The notes below the pieces were generated by a model. The model saw nothing but the letters and a program-made list of their open reading frames with translations, searched no databases and was not told the origin of the DNA. From Saccharomycopsis fibuligera x Saccharomycopsis cf. fibuligera (Eukaryota > Ascomycota > Saccharomycetes > Ascoideales > Saccharomycopsidaceae): DNA of 64,000 nt. Below, piece after piece: positions 1-9,099 of the stretch; position 1 is the first letter of the stretch; each line of letters starts with the position of its first letter. The translations under genes and the position numbers were made by a program. The DNA lies in NCBI GenBank assembly GCA_001936135.1, contig CP012814.1:310001-374000 (forward strand). Reading direction: 5' to 3'.

Positions 1-422
1 GCAACCCCAATAATCGAGCCACCAGAACCTTGTCTTTTTAATTGTTTTGCAGCGGCTTGAGTAGAGTAAAAAGCACCACCTAGATTGATATTCACATGTT
101 TTTGAAAAACTTGTGGCTCCATTTCGGGAAACTCTGTGAATTCGCAGATTCCTGCATTGCTGATAAAACTGTCCAAATGGCCAAATTTGGCGACTACTGC
201 ACTGATTAACTCGTCACTGGTTTTTGGATCAGAAATGTCACCTTGTACAGAAAGAAGGTCAGGGATTTCCTTTTGAAGTTCTAAGAGGGCATTATTTTTG
301 TTGGAACGATAATTGATGGCAACATGAGCTCCATGGTTGTGAAATCCCACTGCCAAAGCACGGCCAATACCAGCAAGACCACCGGTTATGCATACTACTT
401 TGCCTTCAAGGAGCCTGGACAT
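1..422 (-). CDS. LRA1: L-rhamnose-1-dehydrogenase-like SDR, 5' part (cut by window edge)
   Basis: The first 140 codons of a short-chain dehydrogenase/reductase are visible; the 3' end lies outside the window. The NAD(P)-binding glycine motif TGGLAGIG is at residues 13-20 and the structural NAG motif at 89-91. The catalytic Ser-Tyr-Lys lies past the edge. The sequence resembles yeast L-rhamnose-1-dehydrogenase as I know it from Scheffersomyces stipitis, for example the stretch SNAGICEF and the later QAAAKQL region. The call is strengthened by the divergent neighbour, an amidohydrolase of the rhamnonolactonase type; in S. stipitis these two genes belong to one rhamnose cluster. Family knowledge: it oxidises L-rhamnose to L-rhamnono-1,4-lactone in the non-phosphorylating pathway. 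The start at 422 is the only ATG placed before the glycine motif. Another sugar or polyol SDR remains possible. Confidence 0.72.
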   Translation of the reverse strand, partial: MSRLLEGKVVCITGGLAGIGRALAVGFHNHGAHVAINYRSNKNNALLELQKEIPDLLSVQGDISDPKTSDELISAVVAKFGHLDSFISNAGICEFTEFPEMEPQVFQKHVNINLGGAFYSTQAAAKQLKRQGSGGSIIGV

Positions 423-1089
423 TGCTGATAATTGTGTGTATTTTAGGAATGTATTTGTTGGATTTTGCGCAATCTGTAAAAGGATTATTACTCACTTTAA
501 AAGTAGTATTGGATTGATGTTCTATAATGATATTTATATCCGCCTCCGTAAAAGTCTACAGATAGCCTATACCAAACTGAGAAACGTCTCTTTATTTACT
601 ACTGAGATACCGTCGCAGCGGGTACATCGGGATTGTAAGTAGCAGGCAGCCGATGGCCCACTGAGGGCCGTCCCACACTACTTTGTCAGTTGTCAATTAA
701 CGCCCCAAAGGCGGGTGCCTGAGGCCTTTGTGAATGTCCCACGATTACGCCAGGACAGCAACCATCAGCCAAATATCAATACCAATTGCAACAATTGTTA
801 CTGCAATTTACAGTACACTACAGTCGAGAGCACCACTGTGGCTTGGTATAGCAATTGCTGTACTATTTTAGTGTTTATATACTCTTGGGTGTCTCTTAGC
901 ATGTTTTTATATTTAAGTTCATCTTCTATCATTGCTCGGTATAAATTGCACCATTTCCATTAATCCACGAGCTCACTCGATAGTCCGTTTTAAAATATTT
1001 TTCCATTGACTTGTCATTAACAACTTAAACCTTCTCAGGCACCTTTTAGTTTTCCATTTCAATAATTATTGATTCGAGTTAAATTCGCA
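423..1089. promoter_or_regulatory. Divergent intergenic region between LRA1-like and LRA2-like genes
   Basis: These 667 bp separate two divergently transcribed genes of one probable pathway, so they probably hold a shared, sugar-responsive control region. A GC-rich stretch near 615-720 contains GCCGATGGC (649-657) and GGGCCGTCC, which include CGG/CCG triplets of the kind bound by zinc-cluster regulators. That link is inference; no consensus for the rhamnose regulator was checked. Short open frames here look like noise. Confidence 0.45.
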
Positions 1090-2148
1090 ATGGTCAAATT
1101 TATCGATTCGCACGTTCATTTATTCGCTCAACAACATGCCGTCAACTTACACGGAACCAATCATCCACTAAACTCTGACCGTACACTTGATGTTCTCATC
1201 AACGATGCTGCTGGAAATAATAACAGCACCACCATTGCCTCATCATCAAGCAGTTTTGCTTCCAAGTATCAGCTTGGTGGTGTAGTTGCCATTGAAGCAG
1301 ACGGTCTCACTGGTGCTAAAAATGGCAGCGCGGATGAAGCTTCTGATATTGCCGTTCAGGAGTATCGTAAATGGCTTCGAATCGTTCATAATAAACAAGA
1401 ACCAGGCGAAGGCACCACCACTGAAGGTAAAAAGTTAATTAAAGCACTTGTTCCTTGGGTGCCACTTCATTTGGGGCCTAAAGCAGTACGTGGACAGCTT
1501 GAGTTGTACAAGAGTGAAAAAGTGACATACACCAACCTGGACTACAATTTAGTCACCGCAGTGAGATACTTGTTTCAGGATAAGCCGCAGGGCACGCAAC
1601 TTAATCCTGAAATCACCAAATCTTTGAACTATTTAGCACAGCAGGGCTTAGCTTTTGATGTGGGTATTGATTTGAATGACGGCGGAGTGTGGCAATATGA
1701 AGAATTTTTGCAGTTGATCAAGCAGACTACTGGAGTTACTTATATTATTAACCATTTGGGGAAACCATCCTTCAAGCAGGAAGACGTTCCAAAATGGTCT
1801 CAATTGATTGATGAAATTGCAAAGGATAAGGGTAATACTCATTATATGAAGTTAAGTGGAGCTTTTGACCAACTTACTCCAGAACAGTCGGAAAAGTCAA
1901 CAGAAGAAATTGTCGAGTTGATTTATCCTTGGGCTAAAGTTGCTTTTGACAGTTTTGGCACAAGCAAGGTGTTATATGGTTCTGATTGGCCAGTGCACAC
2001 AGTGAAACTGGCTAACAATACATACACTAGATGGCTCGCAGTGTTTGATGCCCTTTTGAACAAGTTGGGGCTAAATGAGACAGAAAGAGAACAGGTGCTA
2101 TACAAAAATACTCTACAAGCTTACAAGATCAAGTCCGAGCTTGAGTGA
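1090..2148 (+). CDS. LRA2: L-rhamnono-gamma-lactonase-like amidohydrolase
   Basis: A 352-residue metal-dependent hydrolase of the Amidohydrolase_2 (TIM-barrel) family. The N-terminal HxH metal motif is in DSHVHLF (His8, His10), a further metal ligand is in NHLGKP (His222), and the C-terminal barrel Asp is in YGSDWP (Asp299). This is the layout of sugar lactonases of this superfamily. It lies divergently beside an LRA1-like dehydrogenase, which points to the second step of L-rhamnose breakdown, hydrolysis of L-rhamnono-1,4-lactone to L-rhamnonate. I start at the ATG at 1090, directly before the HxH motif; the frame stays open upstream but without another ATG. No signal peptide is seen, so it is probably cytosolic. 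The substrate is inferred from family and context; another lactone or amide is possible. Confidence 0.75.
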   Translation: MVKFIDSHVHLFAQQHAVNLHGTNHPLNSDRTLDVLINDAAGNNNSTTIASSSSSFASKYQLGGVVAIEADGLTGAKNGSADEASDIAVQEYRKWLRIVHNKQEPGEGTTTEGKKLIKALVPWVPLHLGPKAVRGQLELYKSEKVTYTNLDYNLVTAVRYLFQDKPQGTQLNPEITKSLNYLAQQGLAFDVGIDLNDGGVWQYEEFLQLIKQTTGVTYIINHLGKPSFKQEDVPKWSQLIDEIAKDKGNTHYMKLSGAFDQLTPEQSEKSTEEIVELIYPWAKVAFDSFGTSKVLYGSDWPVHTVKLANNTYTRWLAVFDALLNKLGLNETEREQVLYKNTLQAYKIKSELE

Positions 2149-2879
2149 ATGAGAGCAAGTTGTGTTCTTGTTTAGCTGTTTTTTCTAACGTTAATGAATC
2201 TTAAGTATCCGCGAAGCCATAATTTAAAATTTTTGTATTTGATTTAATCTTATTTCTGTTATTAAAGTTACTTTTATCTTGCTAATTGTTAATGTAGTTT
2301 TTACTCCAATGCATGTTGTTTTTGCCAATAAGCTTGTTTTTTGTATGACATTCTCTCGTAATTGTACGGGATGGTTTTTGAGGTCTGGTTAGCAGCCCTT
2401 ATGGGGTCAACTGACGTCTTTTTGTCCGGTCCCGGCACAATAACAGTGCCCCAATGTTACTCGCTGATTCACGCTTCACATTTTTCCAGGTCTTTGGTGA
2501 GAGTTCGCCGAGGTTGTACTCAATGTTCATTTTGATTAGTGAATAATTTAAATCTTTATTTGGTAGAATATTTAACTTTTATTTCAGTATCTCAAGTGAA
2601 TCAATTGTCAACCTGCACTGCTTGTCTTTCATGGATCCTCGGGACTAGCATATTATCCACGCATAACCGCCAGTATCCGTTATTTAAAGTTGATCTCCAA
2701 TCCCAAACCTCCAAAAAAAGAAAAAAAAATACTTTCAATCTTGTTTTTAGTCTTTCCTTCTCTCAGCGCTTATCATTTATTATCCACATCATTGCAATTG
2801 AGCCTTTAAACAATATCTATATATTATCCAAAACAAAGCATCATCAGTAAGTAGAATCTCACCCCTCTTCCAACTCAAA
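2149..2879. promoter_or_regulatory. Intergenic: LRA2 3' end and thiamine gene promoter
   Basis: This 731-bp stretch is AT-rich near both ends with a GC-richer patch around 2370-2520. It should hold the LRA2 terminator and the promoter and 5' leader of the thiamine fusion gene. I looked for a TPP-riboswitch signature (CTGAGA with the paired downstream element) and found none. There is an A-rich leader just before the ATG at 2880. An open frame at 2539-2850 has no features of a gene. Confidence 0.4.
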
Positions 2880-5603
2880 ATGTCAACTCCCACTTTCGAT
2901 AAATCCAAAGTGGACTATTCTCTCTACTTGGTCACAGACAACCGAATGGTGCCCCAAGGCACCACGTTCCTCGAACAGATAGCCACTGCCATTAATAATG
3001 GTGTCACCATTGTCCAACTTCGTGAGAAGGACACTGAGACTCGCGATTTTATCAATCGCGCTCATCAAGTCCACAAGCTCACTAAAAAACATAACATTCC
3101 CCTCATCATCAATGACCGTCTTGACGTCGCGGTGGCAGTTGATGCTGAAGGTGTTCATGTTGGACAAGATGATATGCCAGTGGCCGAAGTGCGCCGTATC
3201 TTGGGGCCAAATAAGATTGTTGGGTTGTCTATTTCCAATGTCGATGAGGCTAAGCAGTTGCTTGAGATCAATAACAATGACGGCGCTAATGGCAAGATCG
3301 TTGACTATGTGGGTATTGGTGCGGTTTATAGTACTGCTACAAAAAACCTCAAGAAACTACCAATGGGACCAGCAGGCGTAAGAGAAATTCTTGAGGTGTT
3401 TAGAGAAAATGAAGAGGAAACTGGTCAAGTCATTCAATCAGTGCTTATTGGTGGCTTGAATGCTCTGAATATTCTGCGCTCTTTGTTCATTAGCGCCATC
3501 AAGGGTAAAGCCGCAGATGGTGTCGCAGTGGTTCTGTGTATCATGGCAGCAAAAGATTGTGCTTTAGCTACTCAACAAACTCTTGCTGCGGTGAAAAATT
3601 CAGGACCATGGGTTTCAAACGTCAATTTATCTAATAATGATAGCAAGGAAAATATTTTCAATGACACTAATGTCGCTAATGCTATCCAAACCGCCGTTCA
3701 GACCACTCCTCTAGTCCACCATATCACCAACTCGGTGGCGCAAAATTTTCTGGCTAACGTCACTATTTCTGTTGGCGGTTCGCCAATAATGTCCACATGC
3801 AAAGAAGAATACTCTACTCTCGGTCATTTACCGAACACTGCGTTGGTGCTCAACACCGGTACTTTAACTCCTGAGGCCAATGCAATTTACGAAGAAGCCA
3901 TCATGCAATACAACACCAGTGGCAACCCAATCATTTATGATCCTGTTGGTTGTGGTGCTTCACCTCAGCGTCGCTTTTCCGTGAAGGCAATCTTGAACAG
4001 CAGCTATTGCTCAGTGATTAAGGGCAATGCTGGAGAGATCTTGACTGCTGCGGAAATTGATGGCGCTTTGCAAATGCGCGGTGTTGACGGGGCCTCCACT
4101 GGCGATGATTCTAGTGGCCAATTCCAGCAAATTTTGATCAAAGCAACGAAAAAGCTTGCTTTGGCTCAACGTTGTGTGGTAGTGTGCACTGGTAAGCAAG
4201 ACATCATTGCCAACGGTTTAATCAATAGTATTAATGGTAATGTCAATGGTGCATTGCCAACAAATGCTGACCCGCAAGTGGTGATTCTTGAGGGTGGCCA
4301 TGATTTAATGGGTCAAATAACCGCAAGTGGGTGCTCATTGGGCAGTGTCATCGGTGCTTTTGTTGGCGCTGGTGAAGGAAAACTAAATCGAAAAGATCCA
4401 TTTTTTGCTACAGTGGTGGCTTGTGCGGTTTACAAAGAAGCCGGTTACATTGGTGGACGGAAAGCTAATGGGCCAGGAACATTTATTCCGCATTTTATTG
4501 ATGCATTATATCAATTGACTCATGATGATCAGATCAAAACTGGTTTCAGTAATTGGAATGTCAAGGTGAAATTGTTGGCTTCTAAAACTAGTTATAGTAC
4601 TAGTGCTAATTCTTCAACTGCGAAGAAAACACAGGCCAACATAGACACAGTCTCAATTTCAAATTCAACACAGTTAGATCATTCTAGTCATCTTCCAGTT
4701 GTGCTTACAATTGCTGGCTCCGATAGTAGCGGCGGCGCTGGTATTGAAGCTGACATCAAAACTATTAGTCAACATCACTGTTACGCCGCTACTGCCATCA
4801 ACACTTTAACTGCACAAAACACCACCGGTGTTCAAGAAGCTTTTGCTCTACCTAAACCATTTTTTGCCACTTTACTCAAATCGGTAACTAGCGACCTTAA
4901 GCTCGCTGCTATCAAGACTGGAGTTTTGAGCGTTGACGCCATCAGCGCCGTTAATGAAGCTTTTGAAAATGGCGATATTACCGCTAAGGATACAAAATTA
5001 GTGGTGGATCCAGTAATGGTAAGCACTTCTGGTCATGAACTAGCCACTTCTGAAGCAGTGCAGCTGCTCGTGCAGAAATTATTACCAAGGGCATACTTGG
5101 TGACCCCAAACTTTCAAGAATCTTTAACTTTAGCTAGTGTTGGTGCTAATAATGCAGCATCATTAGTAGCAAACGAAAATGAAAAAAATAACGCTTGCTT
5201 TGAAAATTTGAGAGAAAAAACTGAAGAGAATGCCATTGTTGAAGGTCTAACTAAGCTTGCTAGACGGGTATCGATAGTTACCAAAGCAGCACATGTGCTT
5301 GTTAAAGGTGGCAGTTTTAATATTAGTGACAGTAGTAATACCAAAACCAGTAAAACAATAGTCAATTTGCTTTACAATTCCCAAACAGAAAATGTGGATG
5401 TTTTCAAAGCACCATCTATTGAAAGTCAAAATACACATGGAACAGGATGTACTTTGTCAGCAGCGATAGCAAGCAATTTGGCTAAGGGACTTGATTTAAA
5501 AAAGGCAGTTAGAGAAGCTATCGAGTATGTTGGGAAGGGGATTGCTTCCGCTGATACGGATATTGGCACCGGTAATAATAAGCCATTGAATCACATGGTT
5601 TGA
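2880..5603 (+). CDS. THI6: Trifunctional thiamine enzyme: TMP synthase + hydroxyethylthiazole kinase + HMP(-P) kinase
   Basis: A 907-residue protein with three thiamine-pathway domains in one frame. Residues about 10-240 are ThiE (thiamine-phosphate synthase): QLREKD, IINDRLDVA, HVGQDD and the GVAVV motif. Residues about 275-545 are ThiM (hydroxyethylthiazole kinase): VHHITN, GNAGEI and the catalytic Cys in TASGCS. Residues about 605-905 are ThiD (HMP/HMP-P kinase): TIAGSDSSGGAG, DPVMVSTSGHEL, VTPNFQES and the catalytic Cys in THGTGC. S. cerevisiae Thi6 has only the first two domains, and ThiD there is fused to TenA in Thi20; no TenA part is present here. The one protein could make both kinase products and join them into thiamine phosphate. 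All key motifs look intact. CTG codons at 3465, 3474 and 3534 sit where Ser or another polar residue is expected. Probably cytosolic. The symbol follows the N-terminal two thirds. Confidence 0.93.
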   Translation: MSTPTFDKSKVDYSLYLVTDNRMVPQGTTFLEQIATAINNGVTIVQLREKDTETRDFINRAHQVHKLTKKHNIPLIINDRLDVAVAVDAEGVHVGQDDMPVAEVRRILGPNKIVGLSISNVDEAKQLLEINNNDGANGKIVDYVGIGAVYSTATKNLKKLPMGPAGVREILEVFRENEEETGQVIQSVLIGGLNALNILRSLFISAIKGKAADGVAVVLCIMAAKDCALATQQTLAAVKNSGPWVSNVNLSNNDSKENIFNDTNVANAIQTAVQTTPLVHHITNSVAQNFLANVTISVGGSPIMSTCKEEYSTLGHLPNTALVLNTGTLTPEANAIYEEAIMQYNTSGNPIIYDPVGCGASPQRRFSVKAILNSSYCSVIKGNAGEILTAAEIDGALQMRGVDGASTGDDSSGQFQQILIKATKKLALAQRCVVVCTGKQDIIANGLINSINGNVNGALPTNADPQVVILEGGHDLMGQITASGCSLGSVIGAFVGAGEGKLNRKDPFFATVVACAVYKEAGYIGGRKANGPGTFIPHFIDALYQLTHDDQIKTGFSNWNVKVKLLASKTSYSTSANSSTAKKTQANIDTVSISNSTQLDHSSHLPVVLTIAGSDSSGGAGIEADIKTISQHHCYAATAINTLTAQNTTGVQEAFALPKPFFATLLKSVTSDLKLAAIKTGVLSVDAISAVNEAFENGDITAKDTKLVVDPVMVSTSGHELATSEAVQLLVQKLLPRAYLVTPNFQESLTLASVGANNAASLVANENEKNNACFENLREKTEENAIVEGLTKLARRVSIVTKAAHVLVKGGSFNISDSSNTKTSKTIVNLLYNSQTENVDVFKAPSIESQNTHGTGCTLSAAIASNLAKGLDLKKAVREAIEYVGKGIASADTDIGTGNNKPLNHMV

Positions 5604-6476
5604 GGATGCTGTATAGTTTGTGTAAGATAAAGAAAAAGAGAAGAATATGTTGCATCTTTTTCTCCTGTGCTGCTTATAGTTCATTTTTTGGTAAAATAGA
5701 AATGTGCCGTCCCATGTACACACATGGGCATCCACTTTTACTGCTATAATGTTATCCTTGATAATCGGAGCAACCGCAAAGTAAGTTTTATACTTTTTTT
5801 TTCCACTGGTTCATATTTGCTATAGAAGTTGCGTTTATGGAGAAATCACTATCTTGCTTACAGTTGCAAGCCCGCTCATACCTTTTTTTTATGCATGATG
5901 GGAATATGGTTACGAGTCCTGGTCTCCACCCATATTTGCAGTGTAGTCAATGCCGTTTGTTGTAGTTTTAACACCAAAAATGCAATGCTTTATCCTGTGG
6001 TCTGCATTCAACCTTTCGCTTGGTGAGCTATTTTGGGGAAATTGTTTCAGACCCCATAATTTAATGGTTGACTCAGTAATGTAGTTTCTTTATCGAGTTT
6101 AATGTTGGCCGATGAACTTTAAAACGTTTTTAGGGCTTAAAATTGATACAATAGTTCTCAAAACAGAGATTAAAACAACTTTAAATTAGGCATACACAAA
6201 ATTATAATAGTAAAAAATAAGAGACGATAAAAAAGCAACAGAAACCAACAGCATGAAGTTTATGAGGTAAAGAAATTTTCTGAATAAACCAGAATAGAGA
6301 CGACCGTATTTTAAAGAACAGTTAACCAAGATAAAGACCATAAGATATGCATGTGATAAAAATGACGACAAAAAATAAGCGAGAGACAAAACTGATTGCA
6401 GGTAAATAAAACCTAACAAAACTTTTGTTCAAAAAAAAAGAAACAGCATAGAAAAGATAAAGGCGCTACCCTCAAA
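5604..6476. other. Convergent 3' intergenic region
   Basis: This stretch of 873 bp lies between the 3' ends of the thiamine gene and the four-TM protein gene. It contains a perfect hairpin at 5711-5728 and an AT-rich tract at 6120-6470. A 77-codon hydrophobic open frame at 6186-6419 on the minus strand looks like AT-rich noise. No gene is supported. Confidence 0.5.
5711..5728. repeat. Perfect 7-bp inverted repeat (possible 3' hairpin)
   Basis: CCCATGT (5711-5717) and ACATGGG (5722-5728) are exact reverse complements around the loop ACAC, about 110 bp after the thiamine gene stop. It could form a stem in the 3' UTR. Any role in 3'-end formation or mRNA stability is inference. Confidence 0.6.
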
Positions 6477-8030
6477 CTATTGTTTTGGATCAGCATAAAG
6501 CTCAACTTTTCTAAGCTTCTTTCCTTGAACGTTTTCATCATCAGCTTCGTACAACGCGTCATTGTCCAACACATATGAGCGGATTGGTCTATTCACTGGC
6601 TCTTCAGTCTCGGTGGCAGCCAAAGATTTTCGGTATTCAGTATTAGTATTAGCATAAGGTGAAGTTGAAGTTGGAATTAGGGTATTTTGGTCAGAATAGC
6701 GTTTGATATCAATATTTGCTGGTATTTGTTGTTGCTGCTGTAGTGGTTGTTGGGGATCGATGTTATGATTATGGTTTTGATTGACGAAATCAACTGGTGA
6801 TTGTAATGTTCTACCATTATCCAATCTAGAAATGTAGAAAACAGTCAAGAATTGCACAAGGTTAATAAGCCAAAGCAAAGCAGCCACACACACCAATGCG
6901 GTCTCTGCTTTCCTTAATTCGCAACGGCCCTCGTTATTGAGGCACGGAGTTGGCAACAATATACCAATCACCACCCCCATAGATGAAATACTTAATCCAG
7001 TGCCTACCAAACAGTAAAAAATACCATTGTTATGCTCAAAATTCATCACTCTGAACAAAAACAAGAAAGAAATAGCTAAGAGGATCCCAGCGGCAGAAAT
7101 TAGGTATTCCCAAACACTGTGATTAATTCTTGTATCATTACCAATGGATTTAGAGCACAAAATGATGATTGTCACTGACATGACAATTTCCAATATATGC
7201 ATCAACGAATTGATGGAAATAGCATCTTCACCAAGTCCCAAGGTGGCTTGTACGAAATATGGGGTGTCCATGAGCTTACCGGTAAGCACTCGAGAGTAAA
7301 GCTGTTCTTCAATGTATTTTTTTGAATTGGTGGACCGGACCTCACCATTGATGTCAACATTTTTTTCATCGTAAATGTCCTGTGGCATGTACCAGTTCTT
7401 GTCATTTTTTCTAGATCTGGTACTCAAATTTCTAGTGATGTCCTGTGCTGGTTTCAAAGTGCCGGTCGTGGTATAGTATCCTGGACTTTGTTCCGGTAAT
7501 GCTGTACCAGTGGCAAGACCATGTTCTTCTGGGTACACATTGTAAGGATCAGAGCCAGGATTGTTGTTGTTGTGATTGCTGAAAGCAGTACCGGCTTCGA
7601 AGTTAGGCACTGGAGCAGGCACGTTTGGGAGAGGTGTTGGTGGAAGTTGGGTAGACCCCGAAGCAACACGAGGACGAGGACCCGGGGTATAGGTTGAAGG
7701 AAGGGGATTATGTTGACTAGTAGAGTTATCAATTGGAGTAGCAATATTGGCGGCATTAGCAGCAGCAATTCTTTCAGAAGCAAGTCTTTCAGCTTGATTA
7801 ATATGAGATTGATCACCATTGTATTTGCTTCCTGGTGGAGGAACACCTCCTGCTCCAGGTATTTCGTTTGGATATGGAGCAGAATGAGAGTTGGTCAAAT
7901 AGGAGCTGCGTCTTCTGCTGCTCTCTTGAGCTGGTGCTGGTGCTGGTGCTGGTGCTGGTGCTGGTGCTGGTGCTGGTGGCACTGGGCTCGCCGGTGGAGC
8001 ATCGAACATGCTAAAGATATTTTCATCCAT
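6477..8030 (-). CDS. Uncharacterised four-TM membrane protein with Pro-Ala repeat N-terminus
   Basis: A 517-residue protein I do not recognise. The first 260 residues look disordered: a (Pro-Ala)n tract at about 18-34, then Pro/Asn/Ser-rich sequence. Four hydrophobic helices follow at about 276-294, 306-328, 335-359 and 376-400, with a loop between helices 3 and 4 holding two Cys (PTPCLNNEGRC). A polar, Gln/Asn-rich C-terminal tail of about 115 residues completes it. The four-helix core resembles in outline the MARVEL-type plasma-membrane proteins of fungi, but I see no diagnostic motif. The ATG at 8030 is the natural start. The gene converges with the thiamine gene and diverges from RSM23. 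Long disordered tails on both sides suggest cytosolic N- and C-termini. Confidence 0.85.
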   Translation of the reverse strand: MDENIFSMFDAPPASPVPPAPAPAPAPAPAPAPAQESSRRRSSYLTNSHSAPYPNEIPGAGGVPPPGSKYNGDQSHINQAERLASERIAAANAANIATPIDNSTSQHNPLPSTYTPGPRPRVASGSTQLPPTPLPNVPAPVPNFEAGTAFSNHNNNNPGSDPYNVYPEEHGLATGTALPEQSPGYYTTTGTLKPAQDITRNLSTRSRKNDKNWYMPQDIYDEKNVDINGEVRSTNSKKYIEEQLYSRVLTGKLMDTPYFVQATLGLGEDAISINSLMHILEIVMSVTIIILCSKSIGNDTRINHSVWEYLISAAGILLAISFLFLFRVMNFEHNNGIFYCLVGTGLSISSMGVVIGILLPTPCLNNEGRCELRKAETALVCVAALLWLINLVQFLTVFYISRLDNGRTLQSPVDFVNQNHNHNIDPQQPLQQQQQIPANIDIKRYSDQNTLIPTSTSPYANTNTEYRKSLAATETEEPVNRPIRSYVLDNDALYEADDENVQGKKLRKVELYADPKQ

Positions 8031-9099
8031 GGTAGTATTGGTATTCGTTGTTGGAATATCAAGACTGGGTATTTAAAGGTTGTAACAAGCAACTCTTTTC
8101 TTTTAATAAGGGTATCAATAAGTTGAGCTCTTACTTTTGATTCAACTAGCTATCCACTCTTCCTTCTTTATGAATTGTTGACTCGAGGTGTATCTATACT
8201 TTCATGGACTATGACAAGAAAATAGTTAAAAAAAAAAAAGTATGGTAAAAAAGTAAGAAACAAACAGGAAACCAGCGAAAGAAAAAGAAAAAAGACAGAT
8301 GAAGCGATTGAAACTACTTTTGACTTCACTGGTATACAGCTTAGGTCAGTAAGTGGTACTATTACACTATATTTTGTTTCTGAGCCCTCGCGTTTACATA
8401 GCCAGCCATCTCAATTAAAGGCCGATGAGCTTCTAGACGAGGTGCGCTTTCCCCGAGTGCCTGCAGCACTGTCCCCGAATCAGCCATCGGCCCCTGCCCT
8501 TTTCCTGGCTATCTCTCCCAGGAAGCTTGTCCACTACATGCAGCTTGGCCATTTCCAGTAGGCCGGCTAGCTATCAGGAGCAATTAGCTGTTTAATTGCA
8601 TTACCGGGAGCATTTCAGGATGTTCTTTTTATTGTAATTTTGATAAATTTTAGGGTGCTGTTCTTACGGGACACCGCTAAGTCCGTTACAATAATATTTA
8701 GGATTAGCTTTATTTCTCAGCGTAGGCTCTGGCACATAGGGCTTTTTGTTAATGAAAGCTAAATTACCAAGAAGCTTTTAACCCTTTTTAATACAGATTG
8801 TCTTAGACTAATTGCTGTTGAACAACTTGTTTTGTAGATATGAGTTTGTGGTGATCTAAATCCCGTACTTTTGGTGCCGGTGTGATAAGTGCATTCTAAT
8901 ATTGACACCTGCATGTACTCACGTCATTACACATTATTGTACATCACATCACGTGCGTGAACATTTTCCGCATTTTTTTCGTCAATTTTTTCAAAAGCGA
9001 ACAATCAGACACAAATATACAAACGAACCACGGCCAAATCAGATCAACTCGACAGTGGGGACTCTTTGCAGCAAGGAATCAGCAGTCAAACCGCTAAAG
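8031..9099. promoter_or_regulatory. Divergent promoter region with GC-rich island and CACGTG site
   Basis: These 1069 bp separate the four-TM gene from RSM23. A GC-rich block lies at about 8395-8590 and includes the inverted pair GGCCGATG (8420-8427) and CATCGGCC (8485-8492). CACGTG at 8950-8955, about 145 bp before the RSM23 ATG, is a Cbf1/bHLH-type site. A T-rich run with CAATTTTTTCAAAAG near 8980-8999 resembles the AATTTT-type element known before mitoribosomal genes in Candida. I see no gene. Confidence 0.5.

Noticed and set aside
2149-2879. TPP riboswitch before the thiamine gene
   Set aside because: I looked for the CTGAGA and paired elements and found no match.
6186-6419. Hydrophobic 77-codon minus-strand frame
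   Set aside because: The composition follows from AT-rich DNA; it lies in a convergent 3' region and has no supporting features.
8902-9099. 66-codon N-terminal extension of RSM23
   Set aside because: It has no ATG, and the mitochondrial presequence begins at the ATG at 9100.
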